A DNA stretch of 54,330 bases from Candidatus Bathyarchaeota archaeon (GCA_003601775.1 PIYN01000007.1:1-54330); one strand, 5' to 3'. Counted from the first letter of the stretch, positions 30,946 to 40,480 are shown. Translations and numbers: made by a program. The notes: generated from the sequence alone by a model not told the origin.

Positions 30946-31413
30946 CTATGGACGTCTACTCCTCGCCATCATGCTCCACTTCTTGGCGAGTTCGTCACGT
31001 CTCGGCTTATAGACCTTCTCGTAGAAGAGGCGCTGAGATAGAAGAACCTCCTCATCGAACTGCTTCACAAGGTTCACAGCCTCCTCCCACGCCCTCTCAA
31101 AGGCGGGGCCGAACCTCGCCTCGATCTGCCTCTTGAAGTCCTCCAAGGTCTGCACATCCCCTCCGATGGTGAAGTAGGTCTTCCCCCCAACCTCCCTCTT
31201 ATAGGCCATCTCATCGCCGAGGTGATAGACCTCAGGGGTCTCCTCCACAGGCTTCCGCCTAACCACCTCAGGAGCCCTGGGGGCTACCCTCGGCCTCCTC
31301 CTGAAGCCCCGCTTCGCCGCGGCGTAGAAGATCGCCCGGTTCAGCCCCCAGCTGAAGGCCAGTTCCACCGGGAGGCCCAAGACATAGGCTCGGGCTGCTT
31401 GGAGGAGGGCCAT
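30946..31413 (-). CDS. Protein of unknown function with a helical C-terminal domain
   Basis: About 155 residues from ATG 31413. An upstream GTG at 31449 would add 12. The N-terminal part is hydrophobic and aromatic (RAYVLGLPVELAFSWGLNRA, then IFYAAAKRGF). It continues as a basic, Pro/Arg-rich linker, then an acidic region with YFTIGGDVQTLEDFKRQIEA and a long helix ending KKWSMMARSRRP. The N-terminal segment may associate with the membrane, but it is not a clear transmembrane helix. I do not recognise a family. It stands alone, divergent from the amidohydrolase gene. Confidence 0.65.
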   Translation of the reverse strand: MALLQAARAYVLGLPVELAFSWGLNRAIFYAAAKRGFRRRPRVAPRAPEVVRRKPVEETPEVYHLGDEMAYKREVGGKTYFTIGGDVQTLEDFKRQIEARFGPAFERAWEEAVNLVKQFDEEVLLSQRLFYEKVYKPRRDELAKKWSMMARSRRP

Positions 31414-31565
31414 GACTTGAAATCGCCCCACAGACAACCCTACCACCACAGTAATTCGTAGGGGAGAAGGGCTTGATAAAGGATGTGTGTGAGGTCCGCC
31501 TTTTCCGACGGTCCACTTCTCGGGGCCCAGACAAGGATTATTAATCTCATCTATGAATTTAATGA

Positions 31566-33272
31566 ATGGTGGGCGACTTGGGTTTTGATATTGTGATAAG
31601 GGGTGGGCGAATCTACGATGGGACGGGGAACCCCTGGTTTAGGGCCGACATCGGGATCAGCGATGGAAAGATCGTGAGGGTGAGTAGGACGCCCCTGAGG
31701 GATGCAGACCGGGTGATAGATGCGACGGGACTCGCGGTTTCCCCGGGCTTCATAAACCTCCACTCTCACTCCGACGTGACCATTCTTTACCATAATAACG
31801 CTGAGAACTGCCTCGCCATGGGCCTCGTCACGGAGCTCACGGGCAACTGCGGCATCTCGGTGGCGCCTGTTACCGAGAAGTACAGGGACGCGATCCTCAG
31901 GGAGATAAGGTCCCTCGCCTTCTGCCCCATCGAGGGGATCGAGTGGACGACGCTGGGCGACTGGATGAAGAAGGTGGAGGAGAAAGGGCTCGGCATCAAC
32001 ATCGCCCCCCTGATCGGCCACGGCACGGTCCGGGGCTGTGTGATGGGTAAGGAGGGGGAGGGCGGAGAGAGGGTGGTCCCCACGGAGGAGGAGATGGAGG
32101 AGATGAAGGCGATGGTCGAGGAGGCGATGAAGGAAGGCGCCTTCGGCATGAGCACGGGCCTCGTCTACGCCCCCGGCCGAAACGCCCTGACCGACGAGAT
32201 CATCGAGCTCTGTAAGGTTGTGGCGAAGTACGGAGGGGTTTACACCTCCCACATCAGGAGTGAGGGGGATCAACTCATCGAGGCCGTCTGGGAGTTCATA
32301 GAGATCTGCGAGAGAGCCGGGGTCAGAGGTGTCATATCCCACCACAAGGCCTCGGGGAGGAACAACTTCGGTAAGGTCTGTGAGACCCTGAGGCTCGTTG
32401 ATAGAGCGAGGAGGCGAGGGATCGAGATCATCATCGACCAATACCCCTGGAGGATCGGCGGGGTGACGAAGAGCCTCGGAGGGAGATTTAAACCGGAGGT
32501 GAAGACGAGGCGAGAACTCGTCGAGAAGCTGAAGGACCCGGAGGAATGGGAGAAGCTCAAGGCGGCGATGATGAAGAGGCGGGAGAGGGAGAGGGCCCTC
32601 TATGAGGAGCGGAGGAGGAGGCTGGAGGAGAAGGGGGGTTGGGCACCGAGGCCCTACGCCATGAGGGCCGGCGGCGTCATACTCTACTCGAAGAAGCACC
32701 CGGAGTTCGAGGGTAAATCCTTCCAAGAGGTCGCGGATGCGATGGGGGTCGACGATGTGTGGGAGGCCCTCCGGGCCCTCCTCATAGAGGATGAGGGATA
32801 CACCGTCGCGGGGAACATCCCCTACAGCGAGGAGGACATCGTCACGGTCATGAGGCACCCCGTGACCACCGTATCCACGGACCAGTACGCGATGGATAAC
32901 TCTAAGGTTTCTCAGTCACAGCTCGCGGACAGCCTCTCCTACCCCCACCCAAGGGGATGGGGGACCTACCCGAAGATCCTGGGCAAATACGTGAGGAAGG
33001 AGAAGGTTCTAACCCTGGAAGAGGCGATAAGGAAGATGACCTCCCTCCCAGCCCAGTTCCTGGGACTACAGGACCGGGGCCTCATCAGAGAGGGGTTCTG
33101 GGCCGACATAATCGTCTTCGACCCGGAGAAAGTGGATAACAGAGCCACCTACGGCGACCCCTGCCGATACCCCGAGGGGATACCCTACGTCATAGTCAAC
33201 GGACAACTCGCCGTCGACGAGGGAGAACATACTGGAGTTCTCGCGGGGAGAGTGCTTAGGAACAGAATCTGA
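31566..33272 (+). CDS. N-acyl-D-amino-acid deacylase (D-aminoacylase) family amidohydrolase
   Basis: The 568-residue protein is a metal-dependent amidohydrolase of the D-aminoacylase group. The metal motif SPGFINLHSHSD (H-x-H), a cysteine region TELTGNCGISVAP, then STGLVYAPG and SHIRSEGD, ISHHKASG and the C-terminal GRVLRNR fit the family well. The C-terminal GFWADIIVFDP belongs to the small beta domain. It would release free D-amino acids or act on a related N-acyl compound, or on cyclic ureides. The substrate cannot be told. It is a single gene, with a T run near its end. Confidence 0.9.
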   Translation: MVGDLGFDIVIRGGRIYDGTGNPWFRADIGISDGKIVRVSRTPLRDADRVIDATGLAVSPGFINLHSHSDVTILYHNNAENCLAMGLVTELTGNCGISVAPVTEKYRDAILREIRSLAFCPIEGIEWTTLGDWMKKVEEKGLGINIAPLIGHGTVRGCVMGKEGEGGERVVPTEEEMEEMKAMVEEAMKEGAFGMSTGLVYAPGRNALTDEIIELCKVVAKYGGVYTSHIRSEGDQLIEAVWEFIEICERAGVRGVISHHKASGRNNFGKVCETLRLVDRARRRGIEIIIDQYPWRIGGVTKSLGGRFKPEVKTRRELVEKLKDPEEWEKLKAAMMKRRERERALYEERRRRLEEKGGWAPRPYAMRAGGVILYSKKHPEFEGKSFQEVADAMGVDDVWEALRALLIEDEGYTVAGNIPYSEEDIVTVMRHPVTTVSTDQYAMDNSKVSQSQLADSLSYPHPRGWGTYPKILGKYVRKEKVLTLEEAIRKMTSLPAQFLGLQDRGLIREGFWADIIVFDPEKVDNRATYGDPCRYPEGIPYVIVNGQLAVDEGEHTGVLAGRVLRNRI

Positions 33273-33569
33273 TCACTCTCTCCTTTTTATTCTGAACCTC
33301 TAACTGAGCCGAATGTCCAAGTTATCGCTGAGACGATTCTCTTTTGGACCTTAACTCCGAGAAGGTCAAGGGGTCTCATGAGGATATAGTCAGGCACATG
33401 TCTATGGAGGAGTATCGAGAGACGCTGAGGGCGTCGAAGGGGCATGGTCTACTGCCATCTACATGAATTGTGGAGGACCTACGAGGGAGAGGGGAAGGAC
33501 GGCATATATCTGTGAGAGAAGGAATTATCTGAGGAAGAAGACTGCTCAGCCACGCAAAATAATGAACTA
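33273..33569. other. Intergenic stretch, possibly with a decayed frame
   Basis: No intact gene is seen. A short open stretch from 33332 to 33466 on the plus strand reads, in part, HEDIVRHMSMEEYRETLRAS and looks coding in composition. It has no good start and ends at a TGA. It may be the remnant of a lost gene. CTCCTTTTTATTC near 33280 could terminate the amidohydrolase transcript. Confidence 0.35.
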
Positions 33570-33647
33570 TGGTGCTCCGGCCGGGATTCGAACCCGGGTC
33601 ACAGGCTCGAGAGGCCTGCATACTTGACCGGACTATACTACCGGAGC
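33570..33647 (-). tRNA. tRNA-Glu (anticodon CTC)
   Basis: On the minus strand the acceptor arms are GCTCCGG and CCGGAGC, with discriminator A and encoded CCA (33570-33572). The anticodon loop is CTCTCGA and the T loop TTCGAAT. The sequence around the D arm (GGTAGTATAGTCCGGT) is typical of archaeal tRNA-Glu. No intron is seen. Confidence 0.96.
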
Positions 33648-33762
33648 CAGCATTAACAGATGATGGTGCATGGATAAATTAAGTTTTCTACATAGGGGAA
33701 TTCCGTCTCGGACTTAGAGAAGATAAGGGGTATTGATCTATAAAAACAGAAATCAGGGGGCT

Positions 33763-35409
33763 TTACTCCTCCTCTTCCTCCTTACCCCCTTCTGAGGGGC
33801 CTCCAGCTCCTTCCTCCTCGCCGCTGGGTGGCTTAGCCGCTATGACGTCGTCGATCCTCAGGATCATCGAGGCGGCCTCAACGGCGGACTTGATAGCCTG
33901 CTTCTTCACCGCGAGAGGCTCGATGACCCCCTTCTCCAGCATGTTCGTGATACCGCCCTCGAAGACGTTCACGCCCATGGCAAAGCCATCAGCCTTCTCA
34001 TGCGCAGCCCTCAGGGAGACGAGGATGTCCAGTGGGTCGAGGCCGGCGTTCTCCGCAAGGGTCTTCGGGATGACCTCCAGGGCGTCGGCGAAGGCCTCTA
34101 TCGCGAGCTGCTCCCTTCCGCCCACCTTCTTAGCGTAGTCCCTCAGGTCCTTCGCCAGCTCCGTCTCTATGGCGCCCCCGCCTGGGACGATCTTGCTGAG
34201 CTCCATGACGTCCGAGATGACTGAGAGGGCATCTCTCATCGTCCGCTCGGCCTCGTCGATCATCCGCTCCAGCCCGGCCCTGAGGAAGACCGCGACGGAC
34301 CTGGGGTCCTTACATCCCTCCACGAAGACCATCTTCTCATCCGCGATCTTCCGCTCCTCCACCAGCTCACAGGTCCCCAGGTCTGAGGGCTTCAGGTCGT
34401 CCAGACTTGAGACGATCCGCCCGCCAGTGGCCCTCGCAAGCTTCTCCAGGTCCGACTTCTTAATCCTCCTCACGGCGAGGATCCCATTCTTCGCCAGGAA
34501 GTGCTGGGCCATGTCGTCGATCCCCTTCTGGCAGAAGACCACGTTCGCGCCGGTCTCCTTGATCTTCTCCACCATGCTCCTCAGGAGCTCAGTCTCCTGA
34601 TCCAGGAAGGCCTTTATGGCCTCTGGACTGCTGATCCTGATCTCGGCGTCGATCTCCGTCTTCTCCACCTCGAGGGGGCAGTCCAGCAGTGCGATCTTCG
34701 CGTTCTCAACGCGCTTCGGCATCCCTGGGTGGACGACCTCCTTGTCTATGATGATCCCCTTGACGAGCTCCGAGTCCTCGAGGCTCTCTCCCTCCTTCTT
34801 CACGATCTGGATGTTGTCGATGTCCGCGATCGTCTCGCCGTCCCTCTCCTCGACGATCTGCTTCACGGCATCTATCGCGATCTCAGCCAAGTGGTCCCTC
34901 GCCATCCCGGCGATCTTGCTCCTCATGGAGGTCACGGCCACCTTCTTCAGCATCTCCCTGTCCTCGACGTCGATATCCATCCCCAGCTTATCCAAGACCT
35001 CCATCGCCCTCTCCATCGCCTTCCTGTAGCCGGTGATGATGATCGAGGGGTGGATGTTCTGCCGGAGCAGCTCGTCGGCCTTGTAGAGGAGCTCCCCAAC
35101 AAGGACGACGGCCGTTGTCGTCCCGTCCCCGACCTCCTTGTCTTGGGTCTTCGCGACCTCTATCACCATCTTCGCCGCAGGGTGCTGGACATCGATCTCC
35201 TCCAGGATCGATGCCCCATCGTTGGTTATCGTGATGTCACCGAGGCTATCGATGAGCATCTTGTCCATGCCCCGTGGCCCGAGGGTGGTCCTCAAGACCT
35301 CAGCTATGATCCTGGCCGCGGCGATATTCGACCTTCTGGCCTCTTTTCCACGGCTCCGAGAAGCGCCCTCCTTCAGGATCAACACTGGTTTTCCCGCTAG
35401 ATAAGCCAT
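33763..35409 (-). CDS. thsA: Thermosome subunit (group II chaperonin)
   Basis: About 548 residues from ATG 35409, with GGAGGATGAT as a ribosome-binding site. It matches the thermosome family: [28 protein letters not shown], the ATPase motif [11 protein letters not shown], and [11 protein letters not shown]. The C-terminus is Gly/Glu-rich ([13 protein letters not shown]), as usual. It forms large double-ring complexes in the cytosol that fold proteins using ATP. Only one subunit gene is in the window, so other subunits may lie elsewhere. Its upstream region has a long perfect palindrome. Confidence 0.97.
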   Translation of the reverse strand: MAYLAGKPVLILKEGASRSRGKEARRSNIAAARIIAEVLRTTLGPRGMDKMLIDSLGDITITNDGASILEEIDVQHPAAKMVIEVAKTQDKEVGDGTTTAVVLVGELLYKADELLRQNIHPSIIITGYRKAMERAMEVLDKLGMDIDVEDREMLKKVAVTSMRSKIAGMARDHLAEIAIDAVKQIVEERDGETIADIDNIQIVKKEGESLEDSELVKGIIIDKEVVHPGMPKRVENAKIALLDCPLEVEKTEIDAEIRISSPEAIKAFLDQETELLRSMVEKIKETGANVVFCQKGIDDMAQHFLAKNGILAVRRIKKSDLEKLARATGGRIVSSLDDLKPSDLGTCELVEERKIADEKMVFVEGCKDPRSVAVFLRAGLERMIDEAERTMRDALSVISDVMELSKIVPGGGAIETELAKDLRDYAKKVGGREQLAIEAFADALEVIPKTLAENAGLDPLDILVSLRAAHEKADGFAMGVNVFEGGITNMLEKGVIEPLAVKKQAIKSAVEAASMILRIDDVIAAKPPSGEEEGAGGPSEGGKEEEEE

Positions 35410-35449
35410 CCTATCATCCTCCAAGTGGTGATTTTTCTAAAGAAGTGAC

Positions 35450-35510
35450 CTAATGTCTGAATATAAAGTTTACGAAGTTTTTATGTCAGAGAATTCTTAT
35501 AAAATTCTCT
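35450..35510 (-). promoter_or_regulatory. Thermosome promoter region with a 10-base palindrome
   Basis: On the minus strand a TATA-like AAACTTTATATTC lies near 35457-35469, about 50 bases before the thermosome ATG. Just upstream, TCAGAGAATT (35484-35493) and AATTCTCTGA (35501-35510) form a perfect inverted repeat with a seven-base spacer CTTATAA. It could be an operator for heat-shock control. Part of it could instead be a terminator for the upstream reductase gene. Confidence 0.5.
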
Positions 35511-35543
35511 GAAGGATGGAGATCTGATTGGAGGGGGCTACTC

Positions 35544-36737
35544 TCATGTGGATAGGTAGATCAGGGCCATCTTCATGATCTTCAGGGGGGCCCTCCTCAG
35601 GAGCCTCGCGAGGACCCTGGTGATGTTCCGACCGTTCGCGAGGTTGAGGATGTCCCTTTCTGTGATGATCTCCGCCAGGGTGTTCAGGTCCCCATCGTTG
35701 AACCTGTCCAGCATCTCCACAACCCTCCTGCTCTTCCTGATTCTCTCCCCCCACTCAACGGCATATCGCACCTCGTACTCTCTCAGGGTCCTTCGGCTCA
35801 CATCCCCACTCTGGACGGCCTCCGCCGCCACCTCCCCAGCGATCCTCCCAGCAACAATGCCAGCGTGGACACCCGCCCCCGTCACCGGTATGAGCTGCCC
35901 CGCCGCGTCGCCGACGAGCATGACCCCGTCTCCCGTCATCTGCTCGACCAGCCCGGAGACCGGCGTGACCCCCCCGTTCACGAGGATCGGCTTCCCACTC
36001 CTGAGCCTCGGGTCCGCCTTGACGAAGTCCTTGAGGTACTCTATGGCCGGCTTCTTGTGGATCCTCCTGACGCCGAGCCCCACGTTGGCGACCTCCCTGG
36101 ACTTTGGGAAGACCCAGGCGTAGCCCCCGGGGGCGTACTTCGCGCCGACGTAGAACTCGCTGATCTCCGGCTCCTCGAGGTGGAGGCCAGCTAACCTGAA
36201 CTGGGCGCACGTCGCCACGTCCGTGTACCATCTCCCCAGCCCGGCGGTCCTCCTCACGATGGAGGAGAAGCCATCGGCCCCTATGACGACTCCGGCCCTT
36301 ATCTCCATGATCTCACCTCCACGCTTTGCGAGGACACCTGTAACTCGTCCCTCTTCCTTTACGACCCTGAGAGCCCTCGTCTCGAGCATCAACTCCGCGC
36401 CGTCCTCCACCGCCATCTCAGCCAGCCGTCGGTCGAAGATATCCCTGTTAATGGTGTAACCAGCCCGCTCAGAGGAGGGTAATTCAAGGTACTTCCCATT
36501 AGGGGCGTAGACCCTCACGCCCTTTACCTCTTGACTGACCACTTCTGGGGACGGAGAAATCCCAGCGTCTCTGAGCCCGTTCGCGCTCAGCCCCTCGGCG
36601 CAGTTCACCGGCACGCCGACCTGCGGGTGCTCCTCGATGAGGAGGACCCGCATACCCTTCTCCGCAGCCGCCCTCGCCGCCATGCTCCCGGCTGGTCCAG
36701 CTCCGACGATGACTATATCGTAATCGAGTACGGGCAT
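35544..36737 (-). CDS. Geranylgeranyl reductase family protein
   Basis: The 397-residue flavoprotein has an N-terminal FAD-binding motif (IVIVGAGPAGSMAARAAAEK) followed by VGVPVNCAEGL, GADGFSSIVRR and the second flavin motif LVGDAAGQLIPVTGAGVH. These define the geranylgeranyl reductase family. It saturates the isoprenoid chains of archaeal membrane lipids. The ATG at 36737 follows the histone gene by about 35 bases, so both may share a transcript. Its end is followed by the thermosome promoter region. Confidence 0.94.
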   Translation of the reverse strand: MPVLDYDIVIVGAGPAGSMAARAAAEKGMRVLLIEEHPQVGVPVNCAEGLSANGLRDAGISPSPEVVSQEVKGVRVYAPNGKYLELPSSERAGYTINRDIFDRRLAEMAVEDGAELMLETRALRVVKEEGRVTGVLAKRGGEIMEIRAGVVIGADGFSSIVRRTAGLGRWYTDVATCAQFRLAGLHLEEPEISEFYVGAKYAPGGYAWVFPKSREVANVGLGVRRIHKKPAIEYLKDFVKADPRLRSGKPILVNGGVTPVSGLVEQMTGDGVMLVGDAAGQLIPVTGAGVHAGIVAGRIAGEVAAEAVQSGDVSRRTLREYEVRYAVEWGERIRKSRRVVEMLDRFNDGDLNTLAEIITERDILNLANGRNITRVLARLLRRAPLKIMKMALIYLST

Positions 36738-36772
36738 ATCTCCTCTCCCTTATTCCTGCGTTGCCCTGTTCT

Positions 36773-37000
36773 CTATCCTCGTCGCCCCAGTATCTTCTCG
36801 GCCGCCTTCTCTACATCCCTCGCCTTTACGGTCTTCCTGCCGGCGTGGTGAGCCCAGTCCACCGCCTCCTTCGCGATCTTCAGCCCTATCTCCTGGAGGG
36901 CCTTCCCCAGGGCTATAGCGCCCTCCTTGCTCACCCTCTCCGCCCCCGCGTCCTTTATCAGTTTATGCATGGGAGCTACCTTGATCCTCTCCATCCTCAC
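36773..37000 (-). CDS. Archaeal histone
   Basis: The 75-residue protein shows the single histone fold: ERIKVAPMHKLIKDAGAERV, then EGAIALGKALQEIGLKIAKE and the last helix with RKTVKARDVEKAAEK. The sequence RKTVKARDV is the typical archaeal histone end motif. It wraps DNA as dimers and longer stacks. The start is GTG 37000 or the ATG two codons later, with GGAGGCAGG upstream. Finding a histone and Sso10a-type proteins in one window is compatible with a deep TACK archaeon. Confidence 0.95.
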   Translation of the reverse strand: MRMERIKVAPMHKLIKDAGAERVSKEGAIALGKALQEIGLKIAKEAVDWAHHAGRKTVKARDVEKAAEKILGRRG

Positions 37001-37162
37001 CTGCCTCCCTTTCCGCCGCTTTCAATCTCCCATGGAGCAATATTTAATACTTGCTCGAGTTCTCTTTAGAGAAGAAATATACGGGGGATGGGGGCAAAAG
37101 AGTTTAGTATTCAGGGGAGGACCTATGAAGGATCCGATGCTTGAGGAGGGATTTCAAGGGCT

Positions 37163-37381
37163 TTGGGAAAGGTGAGGACTGAGTCCGTGAAACGGCTGGC
37201 CGAAGCACTTCTTAGCCGGTATCCCAACGGATTCGGGGAGGACTTCGAGGCGAATAAGGCCTTCCTCAACTCCCTGGGTCTCAAGATATCGAAGAGGATG
37301 AGGAACAGGATCGTTGGTTACATTACACAATTAAGGCAGATGAGTGCAAGGGCTTCTACAACAGTTCAAAGTCCTCCATGA
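37163..37381 (+). CDS. rps17e: Ribosomal protein S17e
   Basis: The 72-residue protein matches archaeal/eukaryotic S17e (eS17). It has MGKVRTESVKRLAEALLSRY, an acidic FGEDFEANKAFLNSLGLKIS, then the conserved KRMRNRIVGYITQL. It is a small-subunit ribosomal protein found in archaea and eukaryotes. The start is TTG 37163. GGAGGG is about 14 bases upstream. The short tail SARASTTVQSPP goes beyond the usual end. It stands divergent from the histone gene. Confidence 0.93.
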   Translation: MGKVRTESVKRLAEALLSRYPNGFGEDFEANKAFLNSLGLKISKRMRNRIVGYITQLRQMSARASTTVQSPP

Positions 37382-37592
37382 ACATCCCTCCTCTGGATCA
37401 TATTATGGTGGCATAATACAGAGAATTAATCACCGAGGAAGACGAAGAAGAACTAAAAGGGAGCATCTTCTGCAGATACTTTCTCTGCATCAATCTTACC
37501 TTCTTTTAAATTCTCTCTAAACCGGTTTGGAGTAGATCAAAAGCACTAAATAAATGTTGAGGGGCTTCTTAGATGAATGGGAGGATGGACTG

Positions 37593-38159
37593 TTGAAGGA
37601 GATTAGGTTTCATGGCATGGGTGGACAGGGTGCGGTCATGGGTGCCTTGATACTCGCCGAGGCCCTCTTCAGTGAGGGGAAGTACTCTCAGAAGATCCCG
37701 GTCTATGGAGCGATGAGGAGGGGTGGATCGGTGACGGTCTTCCTTCGGATCGATGACAAGCCGATAAGGAGGACCTGTGGCATCTACGAGCCCGACTGCA
37801 TCGTCGTTCTCGATCCCCTTCTCCCGAAGTTCGAGAATGTCACGGAGGGTCTGAAGAAGGATGGGATAGCCCTATTGAACAATCCGAAGCCGCCGGAGGA
37901 GGTCGACCTCGGTGTTGAGGTATCGACGTTGGCGACCGTCGATGCGACGGGGGTCTCGATAGAGGTCTTTGGGGAGCGGGCGATACCGATAACCAATACG
38001 ACGATGCTGGGCGCCCTAAGCCGCGTGACTGGCTGGGTGAAGTTGGAGTCCCTCTTCGAGCCGATCAAGAAGACCTTCCCAGGGAGGATCGGCGAGAGGA
38101 ACGTCATCGCCGCCCGCATGGGCTACGACCGTGTCAAGGTGATGAAGAGGGAGGTGTGA
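37593..38159 (+). CDS. porG: 2-oxoacid:ferredoxin oxidoreductase, gamma subunit
   Basis: About 188 residues from TTG 37593, with GGAGGA nearby; an upstream ATG (37554) would add 13 residues outside the family pattern. It has KEIRFHGMGGQGAVMGALIL at the start, then SQKIPVYGAMRRGGSVTVFL, which is the typical gamma subunit fold. It is one of four subunits that oxidise pyruvate (or another 2-oxoacid) to acyl-CoA and CO2 with ferredoxin. It is the first gene of a tight operon (porG-porD-porA-porB). The gene order is that of archaeal pyruvate and 2-ketoisovalerate oxidoreductases. Confidence 0.94.
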   Translation: MKEIRFHGMGGQGAVMGALILAEALFSEGKYSQKIPVYGAMRRGGSVTVFLRIDDKPIRRTCGIYEPDCIVVLDPLLPKFENVTEGLKKDGIALLNNPKPPEEVDLGVEVSTLATVDATGVSIEVFGERAIPITNTTMLGALSRVTGWVKLESLFEPIKKTFPGRIGERNVIAARMGYDRVKVMKREV

Positions 38160-38163
38160 CAGG

Positions 38164-38373
38164 TTGGGCATGATCTTGCGGGCCTTCAGACCCGTCATCG
38201 ACCAGGAGAAGTGTAAGAGATGTGGTATCTGCGAGACCTACTGCCCCGAGGGGGTCATCGTCAAGATAGGGGACGACTACCACATCGACCTGAGGTTCTG
38301 TAAGGGCTGTGGCATCTGCGCCAACGAGTGCCCCTTCGACGCCATCACCATGGTGAGGGAGAAACCGGAGTGA
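38164..38373 (+). CDS. porD: 2-oxoacid:ferredoxin oxidoreductase, delta (ferredoxin-type) subunit
   Basis: The 69-residue protein is a 2x[4Fe-4S] ferredoxin. The cluster motifs are CKRCGICETYC and CKGCGICANEC. It transfers electrons between the TPP site and external ferredoxin. The start is TTG 38164, close after GGGAGGTG, or the ATG two codons on. It is the second gene of the operon and lies 4 bases after the gamma subunit stop. Confidence 0.94.
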   Translation: MGMILRAFRPVIDQEKCKRCGICETYCPEGVIVKIGDDYHIDLRFCKGCGICANECPFDAITMVREKPE

Positions 38374-38383
38374 GGTGAGTAGG

Positions 38384-39577
38384 ATGCCTATGACAAAGGT
38401 CATGGAGGGGAACGAGGCCGCGGCCTATGGCGTCAAGCTCTCCAGGGTTGAGGTGATCGCCGCCTACCCCATCACCCCCCAGACGGAGCTGATCAGCACC
38501 TTAGCGAGCATGATCGCGAGGGGGGAGCTGAAGGCGGAGTACATCAAGGTGGAGGGGGAGCATACCGCCCTCGCGGCTACGGCCGCGGCGAGCGCCGCTG
38601 GAGCCAGGGCCTTCACGGCCTCGGCGGCCCAGGGGATCGTATACATGGAGGAGTCCATCTGGATGCCCCCTGGTATGAGGCTCCCCGTAGTGATGTGCAT
38701 CGTGAATAGGGCTATCGCCCCCTTGGGCGGCCTCAGGCCTGACCATAATGATTCCCTCCTCCAGAGGGATACGGGTTGGATCCAGATCTACTGTGAGAAC
38801 GGACAGGAGGTCCTCGATACCATCATTCAGGCCTATAGGATCGGGGAGGATAAGCGGGTCTACCTCCCCGTCGCCCCCTGCTACGAGGGCTACGTCGTCT
38901 CCGCCACCGCAACGCCCGTTGAGATACCTGACCAGGAGGAGGTGGACGACTTCCTCCCGCCCTATAAGCATGAGATGTACTCGCTGTATCCGGAGAATCC
39001 GAGGTCGCCGCCGAGGCTCATGAGGAGCATCGCCGAGGCGCGATACGAGGTGCAGCAGGCGATGGAGAGGGCTAAGAAGGTGATAGAGGAGGTGGACAGG
39101 GAGTACGGCGAGAGGTTCGGGAGGTACTACGACGGCATGGTGGAGCAGTACAGATGTGAGGACGCTGAGGCGGTGATGGTGACGATGGGCTCCATAACGG
39201 GGACGGCGAGGGATGTCGTCGACGAGCTGAGGGCTGAGGGGAAGAAGATCGGCCTCGTGAAGCTGAGGGTCTTCAGGCCCTTCCCCACGGAGGAGATACA
39301 GGAGATCGGGAAGAGGGTGAGAGCGATCGGCTTCGTTGACAGGAATACCTCCTACGGAGCCGTGGCAGGCTGTGGCATCGGCTGCATAGAGACCGCAAGG
39401 GCCCTCTACCCCTTGGACGAGCACCCCCTGCTCCTCAACTACTTCGTCGGCTTGGGTGGGAGCGACGTGACGATCCCCCAGCTCAGGCACATAGCGAAGA
39501 GGATCCTCAAGGCTGCTGAGACTGGGAAGCCCGTGAAGGACGTGGAGTGGGTTGAGCTGGAGAAATTGGAGGAGTGA
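38384..39577 (+). CDS. porA: 2-oxoacid:ferredoxin oxidoreductase, alpha subunit
   Basis: About 397 residues from ATG 38384, with GAGGTGAGTAGG before it. It starts MPMTKVMEGNEAAAYGVKLS, then AAYPITPQTELI and KVEGEHTALAA, which are typical of the alpha subunit. Later SITGTARDVVDELRAEGKKI, then KLRVFRPFP, mark the C-terminal domain. It forms the 2-oxoacid binding side of the complex with the beta subunit. The members known to act on pyruvate and on branched-chain 2-oxoacids are hard to separate by eye. The alpha subunit is longer than the gamma and delta pieces and unfused, as in archaea. Confidence 0.93.
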   Translation: MPMTKVMEGNEAAAYGVKLSRVEVIAAYPITPQTELISTLASMIARGELKAEYIKVEGEHTALAATAAASAAGARAFTASAAQGIVYMEESIWMPPGMRLPVVMCIVNRAIAPLGGLRPDHNDSLLQRDTGWIQIYCENGQEVLDTIIQAYRIGEDKRVYLPVAPCYEGYVVSATATPVEIPDQEEVDDFLPPYKHEMYSLYPENPRSPPRLMRSIAEARYEVQQAMERAKKVIEEVDREYGERFGRYYDGMVEQYRCEDAEAVMVTMGSITGTARDVVDELRAEGKKIGLVKLRVFRPFPTEEIQEIGKRVRAIGFVDRNTSYGAVAGCGIGCIETARALYPLDEHPLLLNYFVGLGGSDVTIPQLRHIAKRILKAAETGKPVKDVEWVELEKLEE

Positions 39578-39583
39578 TGAGAG

Positions 39584-40462
39584 ATGAGTCTGGTCGAGAA
39601 GTTTGAGGAACACTATAAGGAGAAGCTCGTGCGCCCTGGGAACGGGTGTTGCCCTGGGTGCGGGGGCTCCCTCGCTTGGAGGATGCTCCTCGAGGCCTTG
39701 GGGAAGAACACGGTCCTCTACGGCGGTGCTCCCTGCGCCGGCTGTGCCATGAGGGTGATAAAGCTCCCGAGGTTCGGCTTCCACTTCTCCTTCGTCGGGG
39801 ACGGCGCCTCGGGTATCGCGGCCGCCTTCAAGGTCAAGGGGCGGGAGGATATCACGGTCTTCTCCTCGGCGGGTGACGGCGGAGTCGGGGATATCTCCTT
39901 CGGGAAGGTCTCGGCCTGCGCTGAGAGGAACGACAACTTCATCCAGTGCTGTATAGACAACGAGGCCTATATGAATACGGGGATACAGAAGAGTGGGCTG
40001 ACCCCCTACGGCGCTTGGACGACGACGACGCCCACGGGGAAGAAATCGAAGAAGAAGATGATACCCATGATCCTCGCCCAGCACAGGATCCCCTACCTCG
40101 CAACCCTCTCGATAGCCTACCCACAGGACCTGATGAAGAAGGTGCGGAAGGCCAAGGAGATCAGGGGCTTCAGGTATCTCCACCTCGTCATGCCCTGCCC
40201 GACCGGCTGGAGGTTCCCGGCCTCGAAGACCGTGGAGGTGGCGAGGCTCGCCGTCCAGACCTGGATCTGGCCGCTCTATGAGGTGGAGAAGGGGATACTC
40301 AGGCTTACTATGAAGCCGAAGCAGAGGCCTGTGGAGGACTATCTCAGGCTACAGGGGCGTTTCAGGCACCTGACGGAGGATGAGATCGCGGAGATCCAGC
40401 GCTCCGTCGACGAGGAGAAGGAGAGGCTCCTGGAGAGGGACGGGAAGAACATCTGGCTATAA
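39584..40462 (+). CDS. porB: 2-oxoacid:ferredoxin oxidoreductase, beta subunit (TPP-binding)
   Basis: The 292-residue protein carries the thiamine diphosphate motif GDGGVGDISF followed by NEAYMNTGIQKSG, and cysteines for the catalytic [4Fe-4S] cluster (CCPGCGG at the N-terminus, a CAGC further on, and another Cys late). The segment TTTPTGKKSKKKMIP is typical of pyruvate and oxoacid oxidoreductase beta subunits. The start is ATG 39584, seven bases after the alpha subunit stop. With the other three genes it gives a complete enzyme for anaerobic acetyl-CoA metabolism. Confidence 0.95.
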   Translation: MSLVEKFEEHYKEKLVRPGNGCCPGCGGSLAWRMLLEALGKNTVLYGGAPCAGCAMRVIKLPRFGFHFSFVGDGASGIAAAFKVKGREDITVFSSAGDGGVGDISFGKVSACAERNDNFIQCCIDNEAYMNTGIQKSGLTPYGAWTTTTPTGKKSKKKMIPMILAQHRIPYLATLSIAYPQDLMKKVRKAKEIRGFRYLHLVMPCPTGWRFPASKTVEVARLAVQTWIWPLYEVEKGILRLTMKPKQRPVEDYLRLQGRFRHLTEDEIAEIQRSVDEEKERLLERDGKNIWL

Positions 40463-40480
40463 CCTCCTAATTTTTTTGAT
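40463..40480 (+). terminator. T-run terminator after the oxidoreductase operon
   Basis: A run of seven T (40470-40476) lies a few bases after the porB stop codon, in a short GC-framed context. Such runs end transcription in archaea. Confidence 0.55.

Noticed and set aside
31566-33272. Long minus-strand frame over the amidohydrolase
   Set aside because: It is a by-product of GC-rich codon use. The plus strand has all family motifs.
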